Shown one piece after another: positions 1-8,208 of a stretch of 64,000 nt of DNA. The notes beneath the pieces were generated by a model. That model was not told where the DNA came from, did not search any database, and saw only the letters and a list, made by a program, of their open reading frames with translations. Positions within the stretch are counted from its first letter, which is position 1. The number at the start of each line of letters is the position of its first letter. A program made the translations under genes and the position numbers. Source of the DNA: Bacteroidota bacterium (GTDB taxonomy: Bacteria; Bacteroidota; Bacteroidia; UBA4408); assembly GCA_963169745.1 (NCBI GenBank), contig CAUJCU010000011.1, positions 27,257-91,256 of the forward strand. The letters run 5' to 3'.

Positions 1-129
1 GCAAAACCTCACACAATCTATACTTAAGCCATACAACTAAGTAAAAATAAAATACTCTTTTCGTAAATTTTAAGTTATACACATCAAAAGTAGTAAGTAT
101 AAAGCTTACAATATATGATTCCAATCATA

Positions 130-159
130 TTGCTAATGTTTAAATTTCCGATAAATTTG
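130..159 (+). promoter_or_regulatory. Bacteroidota-type promoter of the tryptophanase gene
   Basis: TTG at 130-132, a 19-nt spacer, then TAAATTTG at 152-159. This matches the Bacteroidota housekeeping consensus (TTG, 19-21 nt, TAnnTTTG) exactly. Transcription would begin near 165, giving a leader of about 30 nt. That leader is too short for a tnaC-type leader peptide, so enterobacterial-style tryptophan attenuation is not expected. Confidence 0.7.
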
Positions 160-194
160 TCGCTTTAATTAATCGACCTAAATAACAAATAGTT

Positions 195-1580
195 ATGAGT
201 GAAAAGATGCGAACTCTTACAGAGCCTTTTAAAATAAAAGTGGTTGAACCACTTCGAGTAACAACCGAAGAATACCGAAAAAAAGTTTTACAAGAAGCAG
301 GCTATAATACATTCTTATTACATTCAAAAGATGTTTTTATTGATTTGCTTACTGATAGTGGTACAGGAGCTATGAGCGATAAGCAGTGGGCTGGTATTAT
401 GGTAGGCGATGAAAGCTATGCCGGAGCCAAAAGTTGGGAAAATCTAGATGCTGTAGTTAAAGAGCTAACCGGAATGCCTTACGTATTGCCTACCCATCAA
501 GGTAGAGCAGCAGAACGTATTTTATATGGAATATTAGGAGGCAAAGGAAAAGTCTTTATCAGCAATACACATTTTGATACTACCCGAGCCAATATTGAAT
601 TTACCGGAGCAACGGCCATTGATATTATTAATGAAGAGGCCGAAGATACCGAGGTTGACCTTCCGTTTAAAGGAAATATAGATATTGAAAAACTGGAAGA
701 ACTTATTGCACAATATGGGAAAGAAAACGTAGCCGCTATAATTATAACTGTAACCAATAATTCATCAGGAGGGCAACCGGTAAGCATGGCCAATGTAGAA
801 GCCCTAAGAAAGGTGTGCAACACACATCAAATACCTATGGTTATTGATGGATGCCGTATTGCAGAAAATGCTTATTTTATCAAACATCGTGAAAAAGGAT
901 TTGAGAACAAAACATGCCAAGATATTGCGAAGCAAATGCTCCGCTTAGGTGATGCTTTTGTAATGAGTGCCAAAAAAGATGGCATGGTAAATATGGGAGG
1001 ATTACTTACCGTAAAAGACGAAGAGCTTTCCGTGAAGTGTAAAAATCTACTTATTATTTCCGAAGGATTTACTACCTACGGTGGCCTTGCAGGTCGTGAT
1101 ATGGAAGCACTTGCCATAGGCCTTACTGAAGTTTTTGACGAAGATTACCTTCACTATCGTATCAGAAGCACCGCCTATTTAGGTGAAAAGCTACGTGCTA
1201 AAGGAGTTCCGGTTGTGTGGCCTATTGGCGGACATGCTGTTTATATTGACGCTAAAAAACTTTATTCTCATATTCCGCTTCACGAATATCCTGGACAGGC
1301 TTTGGTTTGTGACTTATACATAAAGGGAGGTATTCGTACAGCAGAAATTGGTAGTTTAATGTTTGGAAAATATGATGAACAGGGAAAACTAATTCCAGCC
1401 ACCAACGAATTAGTTCGTTTGGCTATTCCGCGCAGAGTATATACACAAAGCCATATAGACTACGTACTGGATATCTTTGACGATATTTTAGAGTTGAAGA
1501 ATCAGAAAAGAGGATACCGTATAACCTACGAACCCCCATTTTTAAGACATTTTACCGCTCGATTAGAAAAAATAGATTAA
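195..1580 (+). CDS. tnaA: Tryptophanase (tryptophan indole-lyase)
   Basis: This PLP-dependent beta-eliminating lyase (461 aa, normal family length) splits L-tryptophan into indole, pyruvate and ammonia in the cytoplasm. Family residues are visible: Tyr75, Arg104 in HQGR, Asn189, Asp218, and the PLP lysine Lys261 in MSAKKD. Two positions separate tryptophanases from tyrosine phenol-lyases. Here Asp128 (in HFDTT) stands where the phenol-lyase has Thr124, and Ile385 (in AEIG) stands where it has Arg381, so tryptophan is the likely substrate. It is followed 29 bp later by a phenol-lyase-like paralogue on the same strand, and its own promoter lies at 130-159. The assignment comes from recalled alignments with E. 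coli TnaA and Citrobacter TPL. Confidence 0.9.
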   Translation: MSEKMRTLTEPFKIKVVEPLRVTTEEYRKKVLQEAGYNTFLLHSKDVFIDLLTDSGTGAMSDKQWAGIMVGDESYAGAKSWENLDAVVKELTGMPYVLPTHQGRAAERILYGILGGKGKVFISNTHFDTTRANIEFTGATAIDIINEEAEDTEVDLPFKGNIDIEKLEELIAQYGKENVAAIIITVTNNSSGGQPVSMANVEALRKVCNTHQIPMVIDGCRIAENAYFIKHREKGFENKTCQDIAKQMLRLGDAFVMSAKKDGMVNMGGLLTVKDEELSVKCKNLLIISEGFTTYGGLAGRDMEALAIGLTEVFDEDYLHYRIRSTAYLGEKLRAKGVPVVWPIGGHAVYIDAKKLYSHIPLHEYPGQALVCDLYIKGGIRTAEIGSLMFGKYDEQGKLIPATNELVRLAIPRRVYTQSHIDYVLDIFDDILELKNQKRGYRITYEPPFLRHFTARLEKID

Positions 1581-1609
1581 ATATTAATATTGCTTATAAA
1601 CACATAGTT

Positions 1610-2992
1610 ATGAAAAACATTAAAAAGCGCTCTTGGGCAGAGCCATACAAAATGAAAATGGTAGAACTTTTAAAAATGACTACCAAGCCACAACGTATTA
1701 AAGCTATTAAAGATGCCGGATATAATACATTCTTATTACCCTCAGAAGATGTTTACATTGATTTGCTTACAGACAGTGGAACCAATTCTATGAGCGATAG
1801 ACAGTGGGGCGTATTTATGACCGGAGATGAAGCCTATGCCGGAAGTAAAAGTTATTATATTTTAGAAGAGGCTATTAAAAAATACTATGGTTATAAATAT
1901 GTTGTACCCACACATCAAGGTCGTGCAGCTGAAAATATATTGTCTCAAATTCTTATTAAGAAAGGAGACATTGTACCGGGTAATATGTACTTTACCACAA
2001 CGCGCTTACACCAAGAGCTTGCAGGAGGAACATTTGTTGATGTTATTATTGACGAAGCCCATGACCCACTTAACGAACATCCGTTTAAAGGAAACATAGA
2101 TATAGGCAAGCTGGATAAATTGGTAAAAAAACATGGAGCCAAAAAAATTCCTTATGTATGCTTAGCCACCAATGTTAATATGGCCGGTGGGCAACCGGTA
2201 AGTATGGCTAATTTGAAAGAGTTAAGAGCTTATACCAAAAAACACGGAATTCGAATTATTCATGATATGACTCGAGTTGCTGAAAATGCCTACTTTATTC
2301 AACAACGTGAAAAAGGATATGACAAAAAAAGTATTCGTGAAATAGTAAAAGAAATTTGCTCTTATACAGACGGTGCCACCATGAGTGCCAAGAAAGATGC
2401 TCTGGTAAATATTGGAGGCTTTATGGCTATTAATGATTGGGATGTTTTTGAAGAAGCCCGAAACTTAGTTGTTGTGTATGAAGGTTTACATACTTATGGA
2501 GGTTTGGCCGGAAGAGATATGGAGGCCATAGCAGTTGGAATTGCAGAAAGTTTAGACGATAACCATCAACGTGCTCGTGTGGGACAGGTAGAATACCTGG
2601 GACAAAAAATGATAGAATACAACATTCCCATTGTAAAGCCAATTGGAGGACATGGAATATTTGTTGATGCCAAAGCCTTTTTGCCTCATCTTACACAAGA
2701 TCAGTTTCCGGCACAAACTTTAGCTGCCGAACTTTATATTGATTCAGGAGTAAGAACAATGGAGCGCGGTATTGTATCAGCAGGTAGAAAACCCAATGGC
2801 GAAAACTACTATCCCAAATTAGAATTGGTTCGCTTTACAATTCCAAGACGTGTTTATACTCAGGCCCACATGGATGTAATTGCCGAATCAGCAGCAGCCG
2901 TTTACGATAAACGAAAATCAATAAAGGGCTTAAAAATGGTTTATGAACCCAAGTATTTACGTTTCTTTCAGGCACGTTTCCAAAAATTATAA
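1610..2992 (+). CDS. tpl: Tyrosine phenol-lyase-type beta-eliminating lyase
   Basis: A second beta-eliminating lyase of 460 aa, clearly paralogous to the upstream tryptophanase. It carries the phenol-lyase signature instead: FTTTR with Thr129 at the Thr124 position, and MERG with Arg386 at the Arg381 position, both of which contact the tyrosine ring in characterised TPL. The PLP lysine is Lys262 (SAKKD), with Tyr76, Arg105, Asn190 and Asp219 also conserved. The predicted reaction is L-tyrosine to phenol, pyruvate and ammonia. The 29-bp gap to tnaA suggests one transcript, and norC follows 34 bp later. Substrate is inferred from the two diagnostic positions only; broader specificity is possible. 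Confidence 0.82.
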   Translation: MKNIKKRSWAEPYKMKMVELLKMTTKPQRIKAIKDAGYNTFLLPSEDVYIDLLTDSGTNSMSDRQWGVFMTGDEAYAGSKSYYILEEAIKKYYGYKYVVPTHQGRAAENILSQILIKKGDIVPGNMYFTTTRLHQELAGGTFVDVIIDEAHDPLNEHPFKGNIDIGKLDKLVKKHGAKKIPYVCLATNVNMAGGQPVSMANLKELRAYTKKHGIRIIHDMTRVAENAYFIQQREKGYDKKSIREIVKEICSYTDGATMSAKKDALVNIGGFMAINDWDVFEEARNLVVVYEGLHTYGGLAGRDMEAIAVGIAESLDDNHQRARVGQVEYLGQKMIEYNIPIVKPIGGHGIFVDAKAFLPHLTQDQFPAQTLAAELYIDSGVRTMERGIVSAGRKPNGENYYPKLELVRFTIPRRVYTQAHMDVIAESAAAVYDKRKSIKGLKMVYEPKYLRFFQARFQKL

Positions 2993-3001
2993 ATTATAGG
3001 T

Positions 3002-3009
3002 TATATTTG
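3002..3009 (+). promoter_or_regulatory. Possible -7 element upstream of norC
   Basis: TATATTTG fits the TAnnTTTG consensus and would place a start site near 3016, about 11 nt before the norC ATG. I see no TTG at the expected 19-21 nt upstream, so this may be a weak or activator-dependent promoter. Alternatively norCB is read through from tnaA-tpl. Confidence 0.35.
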
Positions 3010-3026
3010 GAGTTTTATAGTTGCGA

Positions 3027-3443
3027 ATGAAACTAAAAGCACGATACACTTTTTTTACACTAAGTATATTGTTTTTAGTATATACGGGATCCATTTATTT
3101 ACGACCATTAAGAGCCGGTTCTATGAACAGCTCCAAGGAGGCTATTAGCGGACGCATAGTGTGGCAAAAGTATAATTGCCAGAGCTGTCATCAGTTATAT
3201 AGTTTGGGTGGATATTTAGGCCCCGATTTAACCAATATTATGTCGCAGCCCGGTAAGGGAGAAGTATGGGTAAGGGCTATGCTACAAGTAGGACCTAAAC
3301 AAATGCCTCAATTTCATTTAACTGAAGTAGAAACAGAGGAACTAATAGCTTTTTTAAAATCAACGGATAGTAGCGGTGTAGCCGACCCCCGAAATTTTAA
3401 AACCAGTGCATCAGGGATGATTGAAAGTAATGGAAGAAACTAA
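3027..3443 (+). CDS. norC: NorC-like membrane-anchored cytochrome c
   Basis: A 138-aa protein with one N-terminal membrane anchor (about residues 7-25) and a periplasmic cytochrome c domain. The heme motif is CQSCH (Cys51, Cys54, His55), followed by GGYLGPDLTN and the axial methionine in KQMPQFHLTE (Met93). This layout, including MPQFHL, is that of NorC, which passes electrons to the catalytic subunit of nitric oxide reductase. I chose the ATG at 3027 over an in-frame TTG at 3021. It overlaps the next gene by 14 bp, so the two are surely translated together. The partner is unusual (next entry), so the exact terminal reaction is inferred. Confidence 0.85.
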   Translation: MKLKARYTFFTLSILFLVYTGSIYLRPLRAGSMNSSKEAISGRIVWQKYNCQSCHQLYSLGGYLGPDLTNIMSQPGKGEVWVRAMLQVGPKQMPQFHLTEVETEELIAFLKSTDSSGVADPRNFKTSASGMIESNGRN

Positions 3444-4755
3444 AATAGAACCCGGAAAATTATTTTTAAAAACAGCCTTGGTTATGATGCTGTCAGCTGC
3501 TCTTTTTGGACTTTTGGCAGCATTAACGTATATCTATCCCGACTTTTTAAAAGAAAGTGTAGGCTTTACTGCTCTTCGCCCACTTCATGTATCATCAGCT
3601 TTGTTTTGGATTATTTTGGGGGCAACAGGATGTGTTTTTAGTGGTCTAAATACGTTAACTAAAAAGAGCAAAAATAATAAAGTGGCATTGCTTCAGTGGG
3701 GTTTATGGATCTTGAGCATAAGTGGTATTTTTATTTCTTACTTTAGAAAAGATTTTGGAGGGCGCGAATACTGGGAGTTTAATCCTATATGGGCACTTCC
3801 TATAGCTTTGGCTTGGATACTCTTTTTGTATAACTTTTTTAGCAGAATTAAAAAATTAAGGAAATGGCCTGTATATGTTTGGATGTGGCTTACAGGTATA
3901 GTATTCTTTATGTTTATTTTTTTAGAAAATTACTTGTGGATTTTCCCCTATTTTAGACAGCATTTTATTACGGATATGACCATTCAGTGGAAAGTGAATG
4001 GCAGCTTGGTAGGCTCATGGAATCAAATGCTTTACGGAACAGCCATTTTTTTAATGGACAAAATTTCAGGAAGCAAGAAGGCAGGGCAAAATAAAATAGC
4101 CTTTGCTATGTATTTTTTGGGCTTGTTTAATTTAATGTTTAACTGGGGCCACCATATATATACCTTACCTACCGAAAAATATATTCGACTCATCGGTTAC
4201 TCGGTAAGTATGACCGAATGGATTATTTTTCTAAAAATTATTTACGACTGGCGTGCTACGGTAACCACAATACAAAAGCATTACCATTATTTCCCATATA
4301 AGTTTATTATGGCCTCCGATATATGGGTGTTTTTCCATGTATTACAAGCAACTTTAATTTCAATTCCAGCTATAAATATTTATACCCATGGAACCCATTT
4401 TACGGTAGCTCACTCAATGGGAACCACTATAGGTATTAATACCATGATACTACTTGCAGTTTGCTTTGAATTTTTAAAACCAGATACGTATCAAGGTACA
4501 AAATCATATCAATTCTTAAATTGGGTTTTTTGGTTCCTGCAAGTATTTTTACTAGTGTTTCTAATAGCCCTAATGACTGCCGGAATAAAGAAAGGACTAT
4601 GGCAACTAAGTAGCAATCAAAGTAGTTTCTCAGATATGATGCAAACCTTGTATCCGTACTTTGTTGCCTTTACAGTTACCGGTGCCGGTATTTTAATTAC
4701 TCTGGCAATTTTTGCCTTTCATTTATTACAGCCTAATTCAAAATCAAAACCGTAA
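3430..4755 (+). CDS. norB: NorB-like heme-copper family subunit with non-canonical active site
   Basis: A polytopic membrane protein (441 aa from the ATG at 3430; about 12 hydrophobic segments) of the NorB/heme-copper oxidase superfamily. Conserved features are His53 in RPLHVSSALFW (low-spin heme ligand), the paired WGHH (His241-His242, two FeB ligands), SxxE-like SMTEW, and THGTHFTVAHSMG with His328 as probable high-spin heme ligand. Two expected features are missing. Helix VI reads VNGSLVGSWNQ where canonical NorB has HLWVEGVWE, so the third FeB histidine and the nearby Glu are absent. Where canonical NorB has AHGH, the sequence is AHSM, placing Met330 at the second low-spin heme ligand. 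NO reduction is plausible from the NorC neighbour, but the chemistry is uncertain. It may be one of the alternative NOR lineages. Confidence 0.75.
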   Translation: MEETKIEPGKLFLKTALVMMLSAALFGLLAALTYIYPDFLKESVGFTALRPLHVSSALFWIILGATGCVFSGLNTLTKKSKNNKVALLQWGLWILSISGIFISYFRKDFGGREYWEFNPIWALPIALAWILFLYNFFSRIKKLRKWPVYVWMWLTGIVFFMFIFLENYLWIFPYFRQHFITDMTIQWKVNGSLVGSWNQMLYGTAIFLMDKISGSKKAGQNKIAFAMYFLGLFNLMFNWGHHIYTLPTEKYIRLIGYSVSMTEWIIFLKIIYDWRATVTTIQKHYHYFPYKFIMASDIWVFFHVLQATLISIPAINIYTHGTHFTVAHSMGTTIGINTMILLAVCFEFLKPDTYQGTKSYQFLNWVFWFLQVFLLVFLIALMTAGIKKGLWQLSSNQSSFSDMMQTLYPYFVAFTVTGAGILITLAIFAFHLLQPNSKSKP

Positions 4756-4856
4756 GAAATTCGATGTTTTTAGTATAAAAGTCATTTCTTCGACTGATTA
4801 ATATCATAAAACAATCACTTCTGCCTGCTTACCTTTACAAAGTCTAAAAACAATAC

Positions 4857-5234
4857 TTGAAGAACCTGACACTCATAGTGCTTCTTGTTGCTTTGTTAAA
4901 TGCTGTATTTAGCAAAACCATCATTTATGTTAATTATTTGATATATGTAAATGAAATTACGGTAAAGTATTGTGAAAATAAATCGCGTCCTGCTATGGCT
5001 TGTCAAGGAAAGTGCTACCTAAAAAAACAATTGCATAATCAGGAGCAGAAGGAAGAAGCAACTCAAAATATTTTCCAAAATTTATTTGAAATTTTATTGT
5101 TTTCACCAACATCTTGTTTTAAAATATTTAACCCTTTAACAGATGTTATAAAAAGAAAAATCCCCTGCTTAGAAGGCTTTTCATCATTCTTTTTTTTCTT
5201 TGTTTTTCGACCACCCAAAACGTGTTTTATATAG
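4857..5234 (+). CDS. Small Cys-motif membrane protein, copper-locus associated
   Basis: A 125-aa protein of no assigned function. It has an N-terminal hydrophobic segment (about residues 1-30), then a conserved-looking block with Cys39 in YCENKSRP and Cys49/Cys53 in CQGKCYLKKQL, then a second hydrophobic stretch and a Phe-rich tail. I recall this RPxxxCxGKCxLxKQL pattern in small Bacteroidota proteins near metal and TonB-receptor genes, but cannot name a family. No ATG precedes the motif in frame, so the start is taken as TTG at 4857. It leads a plus-strand run with a lipoprotein and an OprC-type copper receptor. The three cysteines make metal binding or redox a reasonable guess. Confidence 0.6.
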   Translation: MKNLTLIVLLVALLNAVFSKTIIYVNYLIYVNEITVKYCENKSRPAMACQGKCYLKKQLHNQEQKEEATQNIFQNLFEILLFSPTSCFKIFNPLTDVIKRKIPCLEGFSSFFFFFVFRPPKTCFI

Positions 5235-5351
5235 AAAAATCAACCTCTTTTTTTGATAAAAATAGAGTAGTATTTTTTGTATCTCTTATTTAAAGAGACC
5301 ATCACATTCTTAAATAAAACATTCTTTAACTCGTATAAAAAAAGATTATAT

Positions 5352-6191
5352 ATGAAAACAGTAAAATATATGGTATTGCTTAGTATTATTATAGCATTTA
5401 CCAGTTCGTGTAAAAAAAACAATCCGGTTGATGACAGTGAACAACCGGAAAAACCAATAGTGGAAAATCCGAATACCAAATTAGGAGAAACATATATTCT
5501 CGGGGCCAAAGCCAAAGCTATTGTTTATAGTAAAAAGTCGCTAATTACTGGTTATAACGAAATTTTAGTTGCCTTTTATGATTCTATAAATGGAAGCCCT
5601 TTGTCGTCCGGAAAATTAACGGTTACACCTATAATGGATATGGGAACTATGACACACAGCGCTCCGGTTGAAAATTCAGACGCTCAAGCTGATGAAAATG
5701 GATATTTCAAAAGTAACGTAGTATTTACCATGCCCGGTACCGCATCAGAATGGTCTCTAAAGCTCCATTTTATAAACAATAAGAACGGGCTTCAGGGGAA
5801 TGGCAGCATTGGCGTTTCTGTAGCAGCCTCTTCTCCTTCAAAACTTATAAATACTACCCTGAGTGCCGATAGTAGCCGAAAAATATTTATTTCATTGTTG
5901 CAACCTGCTGCTCCAGAAGTTGGTATTAACAATTTTGAAATTACCGTACATCAAAAAAGCACCATGATGGATTTTCCGGCTGTTAGCGATTATACTTTTG
6001 AAATTGAACCTGAAATGCCAAGTATGGGACATGGTTCGCCTAACAATGTAAACCCTGTTTATACCGGAAACGGACACTATGTTGGGAAGGTAAACTATAC
6101 GATGACCGGGCTGTGGTATATTCGTTTAAAAATATACAAAAACGGGACTTTAATCAGTAACGACCAATATTTTGAAATGACATTGAACTAA
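5352..6191 (+). CDS. Lipoprotein with two YtkA-like domains
   Basis: A 279-aa lipoprotein. The signal sequence ends in a lipobox (FTSSC, Cys near residue 19), followed by a Pro/Glu-rich linker. The body holds two related beta-rich halves. The first contains PIMDMGTMTHSAP and ends in SEWSLKLHF; the second contains PEMPSMGHGS, a YTGNGHYVGKVNYTMTG block and WYIRLKI. The Met/His-rich MDMGxMTH and PSMGHGS motifs are typical of YtkA-like domains, often found in copper-handling loci. The ATG at 5352 is preferred over an upstream in-frame start at 5277 because it places the signal peptide correctly. The stop overlaps the receptor start by one base (TAATG), implying translational coupling and a shared role in copper uptake. 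Confidence 0.72.
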   Translation: MKTVKYMVLLSIIIAFTSSCKKNNPVDDSEQPEKPIVENPNTKLGETYILGAKAKAIVYSKKSLITGYNEILVAFYDSINGSPLSSGKLTVTPIMDMGTMTHSAPVENSDAQADENGYFKSNVVFTMPGTASEWSLKLHFINNKNGLQGNGSIGVSVAASSPSKLINTTLSADSSRKIFISLLQPAAPEVGINNFEITVHQKSTMMDFPAVSDYTFEIEPEMPSMGHGSPNNVNPVYTGNGHYVGKVNYTMTGLWYIRLKIYKNGTLISNDQYFEMTLN

Positions 6192-8194
6192 TGGTTAAAA
6201 AAAAGCTTTCGTTATTAATTTTGATTCTCATTTCAGGAGTTCTTTTGGGGCAAGAAGCCCCAAAAGACTCTGTAATGAAGATAATTAACCTCAGCGAGGT
6301 TCAAATTTCTGAAGAAGGATATGAAAACAATAATGCGTTTAATTTTTACAAACAAAACAAATTATCCACTATTGAAGATATTTTGTCTCGAATACAAGGT
6401 GTAAACCTTATTAAAAGAGGGGCTTATGGTTTAGAGCCATCATTGCGCAATTACAGTGGAGGCCAAACCAACATAAGTATTGACGGAATGCGAATATATG
6501 GTGCTTGTACAGATAAAATGGATCCTGTTTCTATCTATGTTGAACCGAGTAATTTATCAGGTATTCAGGTTGCACATGGCTCGTCTGGTTCGTTTAATGG
6601 GAGTACTGTTGGAGGGCTAATCAACATGAAAATAAAAGAACCAATAATACTTTCAAGTGCCCGCCCTCATGGCGATTTTTCACAAACGTATGCCCATGTA
6701 AACAAGGCTTTGTTCACTACAGCAACGCTGCAACAGAGCTATAAAAAACTAACCTACCGAATCAATGGAACATACCGGAAAGCCGATGATTATGCAGCAG
6801 GAGGCGGATTAATAATTCCCTACTCTGGCTTTGAGAAATATAATTTAGGAGGGTCACTTTTATATAAAATATCGGAAAAACAGAAAATTAAAACAGACTA
6901 TTTGGGCGACTGGGGTAAAAACATTGGATATCCTGCTTTGCCTATGGATGTTGCTTCTGCAGTAGCCAACATAGTTTCGTTAACACATCAACTTACTTTT
7001 AAAAACAAATGGGTTAGCTCCAATGAGATAAAAGTCTATTACAATGCAATTACCCATAAAATGGATGATACGCATAGACCCTATGTTCCCATGCACATGG
7101 ATATGCCCGGATGGACCCAAACTATAGGTTTTTTTAATGAGTTAACTAGTAACGAAAATTTGAAAATTAGGCTTGATGCGCATCATGTAAACTCCCGTGC
7201 CGATATGGTAATGTACCCTAAAGGAGAGCCTGTTATGTATTTACAAACACTTCCTGAAAATGATTTAATTAATGGGGGTCTATCTTTACAATATTTACGT
7301 AATTTTAAGTACCATCAGGAAATAACAATGACTGCCCGGGGCGATTTTTTTACTCAGATGGCTGTATTGGGGCCCGGATCTAAGCAGTGGAAAGTTTTTA
7401 ATACTGACGTTACGCAAAGATTGATAAACGTATTAAAAAATGGAAACCTTACTTATTCCAAACGTTTTTATGAAAAAATTATACTGCAAGTTACGGCCGG
7501 TTATAGTGAGCGCATTCCCTCCTCAAACGAGCGCTATGGATTTTATTTATTTAACCGGCAAGATCAATTTGATTATATCGGAAATAGCTTGCTAAAACCG
7601 GAACAATCGTTACAGGGAGAGGTTTCAGTAAAGCATAAAATGCAACATGTGGAGTATGGAGTAACTCTTTTTTATCACCATATTCGTAATTATATTTATG
7701 CCTACAAACTAGCACATGTTGGACAAATGACAATTGGTGCCCAAGGGTCTAAAACCTATCGAAACATTGATTATGCTCTGTCACAAGGATTTGAAACAAA
7801 TATAAAGGCCCATTTTTTACAAAACTTTTTCTATATTAATAATATGAAATTTGTGTATGCTCAAACCTTTTTAGGGCAGCCTTTAGCTTTAATACCCCCC
7901 TTAAAGTTACAACAAGCACTACGCTATGCATATAATTTATATCAATTTCAAGTGGAGCATGACTATGCCATGGCTCAAAACCGCATTAATAGTGATTTTG
8001 GGGATAAGGCAACTCCAGAGTATCACCTCTTTAATATACGCGTCTCTAAAAACTTTAGAATAAAAGAAACTGTTTTACAAGCTACTTTAGCTTGCGAAAA
8101 TATTTTTGACACAAACTATAGAGAGCACTTGGATATTGGGCAAATTCCACGATTTGGCCGCAATTTTATTTTCAATACAAGCTTTTTATTTTAA
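6191..8194 (+). CDS. TonB-dependent outer-membrane receptor, OprC/NosA (copper) type
   Basis: A 667-aa TonB-dependent receptor with signal peptide (about 1-20), plug domain (about 35-150) and a beta-barrel ending in Phe (FNTSFLF). The plug holds IDGMRIYGACTDKMDP, in which Cys106 and Met110 form CxxxM. The barrel holds THKMDD, in which His289 and Met291 form HxM. Those are the copper-binding motifs described for Pseudomonas OprC; NosA, its relative, supplies copper for N2O reductase. A Met/His-rich stretch (PMHMDMPGW, about 300-307) follows. There is no carboxypeptidase-like N-terminal extension, and no SusD gene is adjacent, so this is not a polysaccharide system. It is coupled to the YtkA-like lipoprotein. 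Copper import is a strong family-based inference; motif positions were counted by eye. Confidence 0.82.
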   Translation: MVKKKLSLLILILISGVLLGQEAPKDSVMKIINLSEVQISEEGYENNNAFNFYKQNKLSTIEDILSRIQGVNLIKRGAYGLEPSLRNYSGGQTNISIDGMRIYGACTDKMDPVSIYVEPSNLSGIQVAHGSSGSFNGSTVGGLINMKIKEPIILSSARPHGDFSQTYAHVNKALFTTATLQQSYKKLTYRINGTYRKADDYAAGGGLIIPYSGFEKYNLGGSLLYKISEKQKIKTDYLGDWGKNIGYPALPMDVASAVANIVSLTHQLTFKNKWVSSNEIKVYYNAITHKMDDTHRPYVPMHMDMPGWTQTIGFFNELTSNENLKIRLDAHHVNSRADMVMYPKGEPVMYLQTLPENDLINGGLSLQYLRNFKYHQEITMTARGDFFTQMAVLGPGSKQWKVFNTDVTQRLINVLKNGNLTYSKRFYEKIILQVTAGYSERIPSSNERYGFYLFNRQDQFDYIGNSLLKPEQSLQGEVSVKHKMQHVEYGVTLFYHHIRNYIYAYKLAHVGQMTIGAQGSKTYRNIDYALSQGFETNIKAHFLQNFFYINNMKFVYAQTFLGQPLALIPPLKLQQALRYAYNLYQFQVEHDYAMAQNRINSDFGDKATPEYHLFNIRVSKNFRIKETVLQATLACENIFDTNYREHLDIGQIPRFGRNFIFNTSFLF

Positions 8195-8208
8195 AGAAAA
8201 AACTTCTC

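Noticed and set aside
133..194. A tnaC-type regulatory leader peptide before tryptophanase
   Set aside because: The transcript leader is only about 30 nt and holds no ATG-initiated small ORF with Trp codons.
497..823. Minus-strand ORF of 108 codons inside tnaA
   Set aside because: It is a shadow of the strongly supported tryptophanase frame, with low-complexity Ser/Ile-rich sequence and no RBS or context.
3961..3969. His178 of the NorB-like protein as the missing FeB ligand
   Set aside because: It lies in a charged loop (FRQHFITD) about 12 residues before the helix VI motif, matching the loop before the canonical His, so it is unlikely to reach the metal.
5282..5298. Hairpin TCTCTT/AAGAGA before the YtkA-like lipoprotein as a terminator
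   Set aside because: The stem is only 6 bp, AT-rich, and not followed by a T run; the genes on both sides look like one unit.
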